Below are positions 1 through 11,765 of a stretch of 64,000 nucleotides of DNA, piece by piece; the stretch's first letter is position 1, and every line of letters begins with the position of its first letter. The notes beneath the pieces were generated by a model that saw nothing but the letters and a program-made list of their open reading frames with translations, searched no databases and had not been told where the DNA came from. The stretch spans positions 1-64,000 of the forward strand of contig FTLJ01000147.1 in NCBI GenBank assembly GCA_900155495.1, read 5' to 3'. Origin of the DNA: Porogramme epimiltina (taxonomy: Eukaryota > Basidiomycota > Agaricomycetes > Polyporales > Polyporaceae). A program made the translations under genes and the position numbers.

Positions 1-132
1 GAGCGGGGCGCGCCGCGCACCCATCTGGCGGGGCAGGCCGCGGTTGAGCGCGCGCGGGGAAATGGCAGCCGCCGGGTACGAACGCATGCGCCCCCGAGGC
101 GTATGACGGAGGAGGTTCGACGGGGGGAGCAT
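1..132 (-). CDS. Possible 5' end of a gene cut by the left edge
   Basis: A minus-strand frame starts with ATG at 132 and stays open through 44 codons to the window edge. The peptide begins MLPPSNLLRH and is rich in Arg, Ala and Pro with no acidic residue, as expected of a mitochondrial presequence. GC is very high, as in coding DNA here, but a random GC-rich stretch would also lack stops. No domain is visible, so both the gene and the start are guesses. Confidence 0.28.
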   Translation of the reverse strand, partial: MLPPSNLLRHTPRGRMRSYPAAAISPRALNRGLPRQMGARRAPL

Positions 133-1081
133 CCTGCTCGGAAGGGAGCGTGCCCAGCGAGGTAGACTTCGATTGGCTTAGGTCCCAACGTCAGGCTGTT
201 ATTGATGTAGACAATGCAGCTACAGAGGGGATGAAGTTGATGTAGTAGTGCTCAGTGAAAGGGCGCCCATGCGGCACAACCACGCTCTAGTACAGTGCGG
301 TTTGCGGTCCGTGAATGAACATGCGCGGCCAAAGAAACAAGGCAATGGGTAGGCTCGAGCGGTCTAAGTGCGAATTCTCCGGTGCGCGAGCTCTGTGTTG
401 CCTTCTTCCAGCTTAGATGAAAAGTGGGTGCAATGAATATACTACTCACCCTCGACGGGAATAGCCTGAGCATGCCCTACGTGAGACTGGCTTTGAGGTG
501 TTGTTGATGGCAAAGTTATTCATACTGTAAGCCTTGAAACTCGTGTTCCTGTACTGTAGCCCCCATCGCCTTCGCGATATCGTGTGTGGGGCATCCACGC
601 ACTCTGAAGCCTGGCTCGGATGGCCCCAGGTCAGGGTGCGCGATGAGCGTGACGGTGCGAGCGTGACTCCGGCCATCGCGGACTTGCCTTCTTAGGCTTT
701 GTTTGTACGGGGCAAACAAGGTGTCCAAATCGCATCATTCTCATCTATTATGCAAATGGCTGTAGTGCGCGATAGACTCGTCACAGTGAACCGCACACTC
801 AGCGAGGAGTTAGAAAAAATGAGCACGAGTCTCTTTGCCAGTGTGTCGTAACCTGTTTCGGCATCAAATACAGACTGAGCATGGTCCCAAATGTTCAAGA
901 CGAAGTCCTGCTAGGAGTCCATATTCATCGTACAAGCACGTAGGCTCCAGCTTCTCCTAGCGACAGCTTTTCATCCTCGCCTCCCAGGCCGGATCCTCTC
1001 CACCGTTCTCGGCGCGCTCAGACCGCGCACGCGAGCCAAATGATGCTGCGCCTCGCCTACATGTCCTCGCTCCCGCACGCG
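133..1081. other. Intergenic, no gene seen
   Basis: This stretch lies between the possible left-edge gene and the 3' end of the first alpha-galactosidase gene. Short open frames occur on both strands, but none shows a domain, a splice structure or coding-like composition. It probably holds the alpha-galactosidase 3' UTR and the promoter of whatever lies to the left. Confidence 0.5.
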
Positions 1082-2967
1082 TCATAACTCGCCCGCGGCG
1101 CGGCGCGAGTTCGACACGGGGATCGCCTTGAAGACGCGCACGCCGTGCGTGACGACGTCAACGGACATGCTGCCCGAGACGTCGGCGACCTTGGCGCCCC
1201 ACGCGCCGTCTGCGTCCTTCTGCCAGAGGTCGTACATCGTGAACGTCTGCGCGGCGAAGGACGCGCCCTGGTCGACGAAGACGTCGACCATGTCGATGGT
1301 CGTCGTTTGGTTCGTTGGGGAGGTGTTCATCACCGCCCATACGAATTGGCTGGGGAGGGGGATACGTTAGCGTCTAGCGCATTGCGCAAGGCGAGGGGAG
1401 GAGGGACGTACTTGTTAACGAGGCTTCCTGCCCACAGCTGGAGCTCGCCTCCGTCGACGGTCTTCTTCCAGATCTGGTTGGCAGGCGAACCGTTCGAGTC
1501 CTGGTTGATGCCAATGATGGCGTCGTTCGTGATGATCGACAAAGTCTCGGCAGACTGGGTTGCTCTTCTCAGTCTAGATTCTCGAGAGGCATTATGCTGG
1601 ACATACCATGTCGGTTACGTCGTTTCCGAGAATGAGGGGACTCTTGACAAGGGCCCACATTGAGAAGTGAGTCACTTTGTACGAGCGGCGGGTATGTCAG
1701 TGAAGCCATACGATGAAGAACATACAAGTTCCATGCTCACCATACTCGTCGAAAGTCATGCCGCCGTTTCCGACCTCAAGCATATCGAGGTCGTTCCAGC
1801 GGCCGTGGCCTGCTTTTTGCCCAAGAGGCGCTGAGAAGTCAATAATGCGAGTCATGGCACAGTCTAACCCCAGCTGTTAGAAATAACCGAATGCATTACT
1901 TTGAAGCTGTCACTCACGGAAGCCAGGCAGTTTGCAGTCAAGCATGTCGGTGCACGGGCACCGTACATCGTAGCGGTCGTAGTTCTAAGAGGTATTATTA
2001 GCATAAGCTCCGGGCATTCGCTACAGAAACAATGAAGCTCACGTCATAGATGTCTCCCGAAATGCGCCAGCTGTTGGCAATGTCCTATAAAGAGTATGGG
2101 TCACTTTTGAATGGCTCGTTCAGAAGTGCCACTTACGACAGCGAAGTTCCAGGGACCGTCCTCACCCCAGTTGCACATAGAGTACAAGATGGGCCGTCCG
2201 GTGGCGTTCAGCGCCATGGACATGTTGTTGTACCGCTCGTAAGAGATCATGGGCGTGCCCGCCCGACCTTCGTTAAAGCAGTTGTCGTACTTCAGGTAAT
2301 CGACGCCCCACGATGCGTAGGTCTTCGCGTCAATTTCCTCGAACCCGAGAGATCCGAACTTCCCTCCACATGTGTACCTGCATTCTCGAACAGCTCAGCT
2401 GACGTGAATTGGGCCTAATGTAGGTGGCTCTACTTACGTCCCGGCACTGCTGTAGATGCCGAACTGTGGCATGAACCTGGTGAGCGACGCGCATTCACTG
2501 AAGGCATCACGAGGGTACGGACCTTTAGTCCCATGCCGTGAACTTGGTCAGCGACGTCCTTCATGCCCTTGGGGAACTTGTCACTATTCTCAACGGGCGC
2601 GCCTGTGTCCGGGTCGCGAGCGTCCGCCTGCCAACCTAATCACACCGGGATGGGTGCCAGAACTGGAGAGAGAGATGAAGGAGGAGACCCACAGTCGTCT
2701 ACCAGCACGTCTGAGGAATACCGGAGAGAGACACGTTGAGAACCGCGAGTAGGAGCGCAGAAGACGTGAGGACTCACATTCGTACCCATACGCCGTCAAG
2801 TTGTTGGAGATCATGGCCTTGGCCGCGCTGAGGATGGTGTCCTCGCTGATACCACAGCCGAAGTGGTTCCAAGTGTTCCAACCCATCTGGGGTGTCAACG
2901 CGAGACCATTGTTGAGGGCGAGGACGGCGGGGAGCGCAGCGACGAGGGCGAACAAGGAGCGCGACAT
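1082..2967 (-). CDS. Secreted alpha-galactosidase, GH27 (copy 1)
   Basis: Predicted to hydrolyse terminal alpha-1,6-galactose from galactomannan, raffinose-type sugars or glycoconjugates outside the cell. The start at 2967 gives a signal peptide (MSRSLFALVAALPAVLA) followed by the GH27 N-terminal block [18 protein letters not shown]. An 18-nt exon at 2693-2710 encodes most of YVLVDDC, the substrate-binding Asp pair. The nucleophile Asp lies in YLKYDNC near 2285, and the acid/base Asp in WRISGDIYD near 2050. The gene is cut by about ten short introns, and exon ends match copy 2 closely. The C-terminal beta-sandwich ends in AAGEL with the stop at 1082-1084. A TATA box lies 71 nt upstream of the start. 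Family assignment is secure; substrate preference is not visible. Confidence 0.93.
2693..2710 (-). other. 18-nt microexon of GH27 copy 1
   Basis: The exon is bounded by a 67-nt upstream intron (2711-2777) and a 57-nt downstream intron (2636-2692). Splicing it in completes YVLVDDCWQ, the conserved GH27 Asp-Asp-Cys-Trp block, in frame. Skipping it would keep the frame but remove substrate-binding residues. Copy 2 has the same 18-nt exon in the same phase. Confidence 0.82.
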
Positions 2968-3773
2968 GGTGAAGGACGAGGGCGCAGTTCAGGCGGCCGG
3001 GCGTGAGCGGACGCCGGGCAGAAGGGCCGTCGGGGACTTTATATGCGCCAGTGTTCTGCGCCGCGAGCGAATGGAGGCGGAGGCGGGCAGAGGACCATGG
3101 AACTTGGAAGCGTACGGGCGGGCGTCGGGTCTCGGCGCGGGGTCAGATGACGGGCGTTGGAGTACCGAACGTGACGGTGCCGGAATCGTCTGCGGACCAC
3201 AAGGCGGCCTGGCAAGGCAGTCGAGACCGGGAAGCTGACGCTCGCGGCCCGCTGCACATGGCGCGGCCCTCTAGTTGGCCGTGGCGAAGGCGGCTCCCCT
3301 TCATCGGTCCAGCGCAGATGCAGAGAGCAAAGAGAGGTCAAGGCAGACCCGCCGCGTCGTCGCTCGATCATCACCACGCCCACCCTCCTCCTGCCTTTTT
3401 CTGACGTCACGCGCTCACCTGGCCTACTAGACGCTCACCACTCTCTGCCCTGGCACAAGGAAGAACCTTGAGGATATCCCAGCTCTCGCCCCAACGGCGA
3501 TATCACGCTTTTCGGGGGACTATACTGGGGTTAGCACCGAAAGGCTAAAGAGTATGACATCGAATTCTCGGCCCGTACTTCCGAAGTCCTCTACTGTACA
3601 CCGCTGTCCCCAGAACTAAGAACCTCATCGGTGCCGACTAAGCCTGCTGGCGCGAATGATCCGGCCTCGAAATCTCATGTGATTTTCTTCCTTAATGCCC
3701 ATCCTCGTCGTCTCACCATCCACATGACCCCGCCAGCGATGATCGCCACGCCGACGAGGACGGGCGCAAGGAG
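2968..3773. other. Spacer between the two GH27 genes
   Basis: This stretch contains the promoter of copy 1 and the 3' flank of copy 2. The minus-strand TATA box at 3038-3043 is the only clear element. The open frames across 3003-3410 on both strands are GC-driven and show no domain. Confidence 0.55.
3038..3043 (-). promoter_or_regulatory. TATA box of GH27 copy 1
   Basis: TATAAA reads on the minus strand 71 nt upstream of the copy 1 ATG. Spacing is normal for a fungal promoter with a short 5' UTR. Confidence 0.6.
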
Positions 3774-5650
3774 TCATAATTCGGTCGTCGATCGTTTCGA
3801 GCTTGAGGATGTTGGCGAGGGGAATGCCCTGAAAACCTTCACACCGTGTGTGGGCACGTTCAGGGTCATGTTTCCGGTGACCTCGCCGAACACTGCGCCC
3901 CATTTGCCGTCAGAATCCTTCTGCCAGAGGTCGTACAGGATGAATGTGCGCTGGGCGAAGCTCTTGCCCTGGTCGTAGAACACGTCGAGCATGGAGACGT
4001 CGACCGTCAGATTCTTCGGAGACGTGTTCATGACGGCGAATACGAATGAGCTGGCTAGAGGTGAGATTGTCTGCAAATGCAGGATGTAGACACGGGGCGC
4101 ACCTGTTTGTGAGGCCACCGGACCATAGTTGAATGTCTCCACCATCAACAGACTGCTTCCAGCGCTGCGTTGCGGGGGACCCGGCACCGTCTTGGTTCAC
4201 AGCGATGATCGCATCATTGGTGATAATAGTCTTGGTCTCGTCAGACTGGGCCGTCGGTGATCAGTGGCGCTCAGACATCGTAGCTTCCGAAAAGCTTCAC
4301 CATACTGGTCACATCGTTCCCCAAAATCAATGGACTCTTGACGAGGGCCCACATCGAGAAATGCGTAACTACAGAAGAATGTAAATCAAGACGACCGTGC
4401 GTGCAAACAATCAACTTGCTTACCGTATTCATCGAACGTCATGCCACCATTACCGACCTCCAGCATGTCCAGATCATTCCAATGACCGTGGCCAGCTTTC
4501 TGCCCCATCGGAGCTGAGAAGTCGAGAATGCGCGTCATGGAGCAATCTACAAGACCAGTCGCACTCAAAGACGTCCGGCGAGAGATGTCAGGCGAACACT
4601 CACGGAAGCCAGCAAGTTTACAGTCGAGTATGTCTGTGCAGGGACAGCGCACATCGTAGTCACCGTAGTTCTAAGAGGGCGATATTCACCGCGATTCACC
4701 TTGTTGAGATAAGGTAAAGACTCACATCATAAATATCGCCGGAGATGCGCCAACTGTTGGCGATGTTCTTCGGCGTGTTAGCATCGCAAGATAGCCTGAA
4801 GGGAGAGTAGCACGTACGACAGCGAAATTCCATGGACCGTCCTCTCCCCAATTGCACATTGAATACAAGATGGGCCGTCCGGTCGCGTTCAATGCTTGGG
4901 ACATCTTGTTGTATCGCTGGTACGATATCATGGGTGTTCCAGCCTGTCCTTCGTTGTAGCAATTATCGTACTTCAAGTAGTCGACGCCCCAGGAAGCGTA
5001 GGTCTTCGCGTCGATCTCTTCAAAGCCGAGTGACCCGAACTTTCCCGCACATGTGTACCTGAGGCCCAACCTCATGTCAACCGCGACATTCTACGGCATG
5101 ACTAGCCGTCTCCCCGACATACGTTCCAGCACTGCTATATATACCGAACTAAGTTTGTTAGCACCCGACAGCGAACGAGAGGTTGTCCAGTGAGCCGACA
5201 CACCTTCAGCCCCATGGCATGGATTTTGTCAGCGACATCCTTCATCCCATTCGGAAACTTGTCTTTGTTTTCTACGGGCGCGCCTGTGCTGGGGTCGCGC
5301 CTATCCGCCTGCCAACCTACGGGGCCACACCGGCTATTATCAGTGACCTGACGTTGAGCGATCGCGGACAAGCTCACAATCATCAACCAGAACATCTAGA
5401 ATGCGCCAAGCGTCCGGTTTAGTTCCACCCCAACTACGATTTTCTGAAGGGACCACTCACAATTATAGCCCAACCCGGTCAGGTTACTGGAGACGAGGGC
5501 TTTGGCAGCGCCCAGGATCGTGTCCTCGCTGATTCCGCAACCGAAATGGTTCCAGGTGTTCCACCCCATTTGAGGGGTGAGCGCCAGCCCATTGTTGAGC
5601 GCTGACACAGCAGAAAAGAGCGAAGTAATAATAAGGAGTGAGTGCGCCAT
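3774..5650 (-). CDS. Secreted alpha-galactosidase, GH27 (copy 2)
   Basis: Paralogue of the neighbouring gene, with the same orientation and the same intron layout. The start at 5650 gives a signal peptide ([17 protein letters not shown]) followed by [17 protein letters not shown]. An upstream in-frame ATG at 5779 would bury this signal, so 5650 is preferred. The 18-nt microexon at 5378-5395 restores YVLVDDCWQ. The nucleophile lies in YLKYDNC near 4965 and the acid/base Asp in [10 protein letters not shown] near 4740. Exon sequence is strongly conserved with copy 1, while introns and the C-terminal tail (here a Ser-rich [11 protein letters not shown]) have diverged. This points to an older tandem duplication with both copies under selection. 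No frameshift or in-frame stop was found in the exons followed. Confidence 0.93.
5378..5395 (-). other. 18-nt microexon of GH27 copy 2
   Basis: The exon encodes the same YVLVDD segment as the copy 1 microexon, in the same phase (one base carried in, one base carried out). The flanking splice sites are ...TCTAG before it and GTGAGC after it on the minus strand. Confidence 0.82.
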
Positions 5651-6507
5651 AGCATAGAGAGGAAGAAGATAGAGAAAGAGATGAGGGAGACTTCGGGATA
5701 TGTCAGCGACAGCAGGGCAGCCGCATGGAGCGCCGAGGGATTCATTGGCCACCGCGGGAGGCCCTCGCAGGGGGACCACATCAGATTAAATGCGGCGCGC
5801 CGGGAGTGATGTACGCAGTCGGTCGGGTGTCCTGGGAGACTGGGCTAGGAATTTGCACTAGAGTGGGTATTGTATTGTTGGCCTAATCAAAGCGGTGAGT
5901 GATCTGACAGGGCAACCGTGCTGCGTGTGGGAATTAGGCACATTTACGGAACGCAAATGCCAGGTAGCTATGGGGGGTAAGCATGGAGGGAAACCCTATC
6001 TTCCATGTCCGCAGGCTCGAATTTTCGGGTGGGTCATGATGATTGCGGCCAAGGTAAAGCTCGGCGCGATTTCACTGCCACCAGGTCTCGACTTCAATAC
6101 AGTGTCACGTGTCCGCCTTCAAGTTTGCCGATTCTCCGAGCTTGGCAACTTTCTAGACTTCTAGTGAAGACTCTCTTCCTTATTACTCTGTCGACGTCCG
6201 TTCCCTCCGCGGGCACGATGATGTTGCTTTCCAACGCCTTCCACAACATTTCTGTGACAGATTGAGCGATGAAGGCATTTATAAATTATTGATAACCATG
6301 CGTCACTCACCGAGTGCCATGATTCTCGGCACAACTTTTCAATACTCAAAGAAGCTAACTCTCCATTCTTCTTCGAGCAAGACCGCTACCGACACGCCAA
6401 GGTTAGGGAAAGCGTTCTAAATCGTAGATTCGATAGTTAATACATCGCATCATGTCATCCTATAATCTGCTCAAGCCAATCTCATCAGGTACTGCACGGA
6501 GCACGTC
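5651..6507. other. Intergenic, promoter of GH27 copy 2
   Basis: Upstream of GH27 copy 2 and downstream of the aldo-keto reductase stop. No open frame here shows a domain or splicing pattern. Confidence 0.5.
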
Positions 6508-8276
6508 TCAAAACAGCGTGGGCCCTTGCGGCAACTCGCTCTTCACCGGTCCAGGTTTGATCGGCTGCTCCGCCATTACGAACTTAGTGTGGCCCGCCCC
6601 CTGGACGAAGATGTTGCCCATGCCATCCGTCAAGGCAGGATCGCGGCCGAACCACATGTCGTACGGGAAGCCCCACTCGAACGGCGCCGCCGCCTCGAGC
6701 GTCTCCATCTGCTCCGGGGTGAGCGAGATCGACAAACCCTACAAGGACGCGCCGGGGTCAACGCTCTCCAGTTGTACGACGAACACGGCGAAAAAAGGGG
6801 ATGTACCTGGATCAGCTCCAAGAGCTGCTCGGGCTTGCGCCCGCCGAGCACAGGGAACACGTATGGTGCCTTGTGCATCGCCCACGCGACCGCGACGCCC
6901 CCGAGCGTCGCGCCGCCGCCGACCTCCACCGCGACGCGGGCGAGCGCCGCGCTTATGCTCTTCTCTGCCTCGGTCTGCGGGGAGCCAAACCTGAGCGCGG
7001 TCCCGCGCGCCGCAATCTCGGCCTCGGTCTTGTACTTGCCTGAGCCGACGACGCCCCAGGGGATGATACCCATGCCCTCGGCGCGGCACATTGGGATGAC
7101 CTCGCGCTCCAGGTCACGCCGGGTGAGGGACCAGTGGCCTTGGTCTACGAAAGGGCGAGTGGTCAGCCGTGTGGTGAGGGTGGAGTGGTGAGGTGAAAAG
7201 TGCTTACAGACGACAAACTGCGCGAGGCCGTGGGCGCGGGCGTAGTCGTTGGCTTTGGTGACGATCCATGCTGTGTACAGACGGCTGAGTTTGGGTATTG
7301 GCCAGCGAGTCAGAGGGCTGCATACCGGGTGTATCGGATACTCCGAGGTAGAGAATCCTGTTCTGCAAGACGAGTGCGTTCAAGGCCTGCATGACCTCCG
7401 GGATGGAGGTAGAGTAATCCCAGCTTTCGAATAAAAGGTCAGTATTGTGAATGTAGGGGCAACCTATACGAAACGTACAGATGAACGTAGAACAAATCGA
7501 TGTAGTCCGTTTGAAGCTTCTTGAGACTGTCCTCTACCGAAAGGAGCATACTCTTCTTGTGGTTTCCTTGGTAGTTCACCTGAAATTAGGCTAGTCAGAC
7601 CTGTAAGTTGTGTATATGTTGGCGGAAAGCACAAACCTTCAGTTTCACCTCCGGGTCAGTGTTCTTATAAGCAATCGTATACTTGGTCGCGATGACCAGT
7701 TCGTCGCGATTGCCGCGAGCCTTCATCCACGCGCCGACGAATTTCTCGCTCTGCAACATGTCACGTCGGTGAGCTGAGTGACGAAGAGAAAGGATGAAAG
7801 GGGCCGCACTTCCTCCTCTTGGTAGTTGTTAGCAGTGTCGATAAAGTTTCCACCATTCTCGTAGAACGTATCTAAAAACTATGTGTTGCGTGAGAGAGAA
7901 GATACTAATATACAATGAGAGTCCCATTCACCTTGAACGCCTCCTCCTCATTGGCCCCTGAGTTCCGGGCGGTACGTGAGAAGTATTCACTATGTGCATA
8001 AAACCACGAAGCGTACCACCGGCGAACCCTTGGCTCCATGCCTGGCCCAGGGACATCGCGCCAAGGCATATGGGGGAGACGCGAACTATGAAATTCAGTC
8101 AGAGAAGTAAAAACAGGCGATACCCCACAAAACTAGACATCACATACCACCCGCCGAAGGTGCAAGAATCTAGACATGGTCAGCAATATTGAAGGTGATT
8201 ACGCAGATGAGGTTATACCCACCCTGTAACGGCCAAGCTCATTGGCGGCAGGGGGCCGATGTGCCATATACGACAT
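6508..8276 (-). CDS. Aldo-keto reductase, aryl-alcohol dehydrogenase type
   Basis: Predicted cytosolic NADPH-dependent reductase of the AKR superfamily, close to fungal aryl-alcohol dehydrogenases that interconvert aromatic aldehydes and alcohols during lignin breakdown. The start at 8276 gives [19 protein letters not shown]; after two introns follow the strand-1 block ([16 protein letters not shown]) and FIDTANNY with the catalytic Asp and Tyr. ATKYT supplies the catalytic Lys and [10 protein letters not shown] the catalytic His region. Later exons carry [22 protein letters not shown] (cofactor loop) and [11 protein letters not shown] (2'-phosphate site). About eight short introns are present and the protein should be near the usual 380-390 residues. 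A TATA box precedes the start. The true substrate cannot be read from sequence. Confidence 0.9.
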
Positions 8277-8371
8277 TGTGATCAGCGGGCTAGTATAGAA
8301 GATGAGAGGCGGGTGTTTGACAGATTGGTATTGAAACGCTGTGAGGAGATAACACCGTTGGTCCAACAGCC

Positions 8372-8377
8372 TTTATA
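8372..8377 (-). promoter_or_regulatory. TATA box of the aldo-keto reductase
   Basis: TATAAA reads on the minus strand 96 nt upstream of the ATG at 8276. Confidence 0.55.
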
Positions 8378-9660
8378 CCTACCATGGCGGAGGCGGCTTG
8401 TGGAGCCGAGAGCGACGTCCTCATCATCGAAGACGTTGTCGGGGCCTGAGGCAGCAATTTCAGAACGGGGGCGTCGCGCCTACCGGTCGGGTTTGCGGTC
8501 GGGGAATAGGGAGGGAGAGTCGAGACAGCATCGACGAGAAGTGCACTGAGTCAGTCGCCGATCGGGGACGCGAGCGACTTTGCTCGTTCGACCTTCGCAG
8601 CCAGCTACATCTGGTGTGTGTCAGCGTGCGCAGCCAATCTCACAATGGCACCAAAGAAGCTGAATACAGCTATCACAGAAGACTGTTGCTTACTTCGCGG
8701 TCCCGTACCGAATCTAGGTCTTATCGCCTCTTAGGGAGTGAAAGAAGTAAGAATCGAGCCCAATCTTGAACAAGATGCATAAAATGGGCGTACCACTGTC
8801 CACATCATCATACGTGTACCCACCGGCATGTCGACGGCAGCGCTGCGTACCGTATATGTTGTAATGCGGAGTCGAGCTCATCGCACGCGCAGCTATTGGA
8901 AGGTACGGCGCACACGTTTACTTCGCTGTCAATGGGGCTAAGAGGACTCTTCAAGCAAACACTATTTATCATCTGATAGTAGCGCTGGGCGAGAGCGACG
9001 GTCGCGCCCGCTGTGTGCATAGCCACATTTCCCGCCCCCACAAAGTCGCCTCCCATTCGTCAATGCCACAGACCCTCAGGCCTCAGTCTCCGAAACCATT
9101 CGCCTAGAGTGTTCTCATTCTCGGGTGAGATAGCGTAGGCAGGGTGTTGAGTGTCCGCAAAAGGAAATGACATACAACGAGCTTACATCATATGTTGCAA
9201 ACGGAGACCTGCCATACTAGGCCTGACTGAGATTTTTCTGATGTCGGCAATGAAGGCACGTGTAGAGGATGCTTGCTTACGGGCTAATCGCCAGAACATC
9301 CATACCTAACGGCATCGCTCGCTGTGGTCTAACAGGTTATCTGGTCTGCAGGCTATACCAGTGAGAGGTGAGTTGCTTTTGAAGGTCTAACGTGCTATCG
9401 GAACTTAGTCTGATACTTAGCTGTCACTTCTTTCTAGGTCATTCAGATGCACTCTCGGAATCTCGGTCCAGAGTCCAGACTCGGAAGTATGGGCGGTACA
9501 TTCTCACTGCAGCTGTATATACTTTCCAGTGACCACCACATGTGAACAGCGTGCCCCTGAGTAAGTGTTCCGGACCTCATGATCACCTTCACCCGATATC
9601 TTCACCTCCTGTGCAAGCTGCAGTGCGTCGCAGCGATGAACTCTCATTGATGGCAGTGGG

Positions 9661-9667
9661 TTTAAAA
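9661..9667 (+). promoter_or_regulatory. TATA-like box of the RBR gene
   Basis: TTTAAAA lies 84 nt upstream of the ATG at 9751. Because an ATG at 9670 falls almost on the box, it cannot be the main start, which favours 9751. Confidence 0.5.
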
Positions 9668-9750
9668 GGGTGACCGTCCGCTCAAGGCACCCCCGTCTCA
9701 CCATCCCGCTAGCGCCTTCAAGCCTTCCTCACCTTCACCTCCACTTCCCC

Positions 9751-11297
9751 ATGGCTTCATCATCCTCGGGTCTATGGCCGAGCCGGCCTCCTTCTCCAGA
9801 TGCTCTCTCTTCCCTGATGGAACACATTTCCCACATGACACCAGATACCATCGACGAAATACTGTCCAAACGAGGACCCCACGAGGGTGCGATGAGGGAC
9901 GAAGACCTCGCGCTCGCACTTTTCGCAGAAGAGGCAGAAGGCTTGCTTCATATCTCTAAGAGCCGCGCTCGAGTTGGGGACGCAGACATGGAAGCATTCG
10001 CAGACGAGCTCTTCGAGATGGAGAGGATGGCTCAGTACGACCGGCTCGTGGCCATCGCGCTTTCGGAGGGCCGAGATCCTCCTCCTCCCCCCATCCGTCG
10101 TGGACGTGCACGTAGGAGGCACCCAAACAACAGGTGCGAGTGATCGTTTCGCGTGCCTCTTTCGATCCCCAATAAGCTGGGCTTAGTGGTAGGATCGTGC
10201 CCCGCTCGCGCGATTCGAGCACCTCCTCCGAGAACAGCTCTGTTTCACGGACCAGGGAAATGCTGCAGGTCATACTTACTCCAGAAGCAGGAAGCCGAGC
10301 TGCAGGGCGCGGCTTACCGATCAGGTTCGTAGCACGACGTGCCATCGCAATTTACGCTAACCTGTACCTTTCCATTAGACCTGCCACATTGAGACCGCTG
10401 ACCCCCATACCGCTCGCAGAGTCGTCCCCTGAGTTTTCCCTCCCTCCCAGCCCAAGTCTCATAGAGGCATTTTCTCATCGGTTCTCGGGCACGAGCACGC
10501 CTTCATATTTTGGGGACTCCCCACCCCGCCCCCCACCGGAACCTGCACCGGAATGCACGGTGTGCGGAGATGAAGTCGAAGGGGCGGTGATACACACGGA
10601 ATGCGGCCACATCCTGGACACCTCCTGCCTGCGCATGCTCTTCGAGAACGCCATCCGGGACGAGTCCCTCTTCCCGCCCAAGTGCTGCCAGACGCCCATC
10701 AACGTCGAGCAGGTCGGCATGCACCTCGACACCGAGCTCGTCGCGCGCTTCCTGAAGAAGAGCCGCGAATTCGGCACCGTCGACCGCGTGTACTGCTCGC
10801 GGCGCACCTGCTCTGCCTTCCTCGGCGCTGCTACGGCATCCCCGGCCGCGCTCCGATGCGTAGCCTGCAGCACGGAGACATGCGGCCACTGCAAAGAGGC
10901 CGCTCATCCGCCCGCGCGCAAGTGCGTGCGCACGGCGCACCAGGACGTCGCGGTGCTCGCGCTCGGCCGCGAGGAGGGCTGGCAGCGGTGCCCAGCGTGC
11001 GGCCACCTCGTGGAGCTCAACCATGGGTGCTACCATATCACGTGCCTGTGCAAGAAGGAGTTCTGCTACCTGTGCGCAGCGGCGTGGAAGCAGTGCGAGT
11101 GTCCGCGCTTCGCCGACGTGCCGGACCCCGACGAAGAGGACGATGACGGGCCTCCACGCCTTGACGACATCAATGCGGTGGAGGAGATGCCGCCACCACC
11201 GCCCCCGCGGCCTCTGCGGCTGGCACTAGGGCGTCCTTTACCGGAGCCGCCCCGGAGGGATGACCCAGTTCGAGTCCGAAGGCTTGGATTACTCTGA
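9751..11297 (+). CDS. RBR-type E3 ubiquitin ligase
   Basis: Predicted RING-IBR-RING ligase, which takes ubiquitin from an E2 on RING1 and passes it through a RING2 cysteine to a target. Exon 1 is 9751-10133, and a 59-nt intron (10134-10192) joins in frame. A second 54-nt intron is likely at 10325-10378 because it has a CTAAC branch site and TTAG acceptor, although it keeps the frame if retained. RING1 starts CTVCGDEVEGAVIHTECGH. The IBR region holds CVACSTETCGHC. RING2 reads CPACGHLVELNHGCYHITC, and the last Cys is the expected catalytic residue. The N-terminus is acidic and helical-looking; the C-terminus is Asp/Glu- then Pro-rich. No membrane segment or known targeting domain is visible, so substrates are unknown. 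Confidence 0.88.
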
Positions 11298-11765
11298 GTA
11301 CTTCACGCATACACTGAGGCGTCGGAAGACTGTGATGTTACGTACGGTGATCGAAGTTGACCACAACTAATAAGTATTTACAGCCTGTCGGCGAGATTCG
11401 ACTCGGAGCAGCAGTGTTCTATTTATTTGGCATTTCTCTGACTTTCTATTGCAACCCTGTATATATTCTTCGGTTTACTTCCCAATATATGGACTCCTTG
11501 AGTCGTGCATGCGCCGCCTGTGCGCCATGGTGTCTGCCAACTTTTCGACTGCCGGCAAGATCAAGCCAAAGGTAACAGACTTAAAGCAAGGGCGAGCTTT
11601 AGCCTAACTCTCGGGGGTGTGACATATGTTTGAGCGTGACGACACGCGTCGCGTCGCGGTAACGCCGCTCGCGTCCACTCGTTCCCGCTGCATGACCTCA
11701 GACCACCGTATCCCCAGACATCTCCCCCGCCCGCTCTCCTTCTCCCCCGCGCACCCCACCCGCCG
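11298..11765. other. Intergenic between RBR and PSF1
   Basis: Holds the RBR 3' UTR and the PSF1 promoter. No gene seen. Confidence 0.5.

Larger units (their letters stand above)
8277..9750. other. Intergenic, possible decayed sequence
   Basis: Nearly 1.5 kb between divergently oriented genes. It contains a minus-strand TATA box (8372-8377) for the reductase and a plus-strand TATA-like box (9661-9667) for the RBR gene. A minus-strand frame at 8808-9056 starts with ATG and reads MGGDFVGAGNVAMHTAGATV..., but it shows no domain and no partner exons. I see no supported gene. Confidence 0.45.

Noticed and set aside
8808..9056. Minus-strand frame MGGDFVGAGNVAMHTAGATV
   Set aside because: It starts with ATG and is not low-complexity, but no domain, splice partners or flanking exons were found. 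It may be a decayed fragment; evidence is too weak to call.
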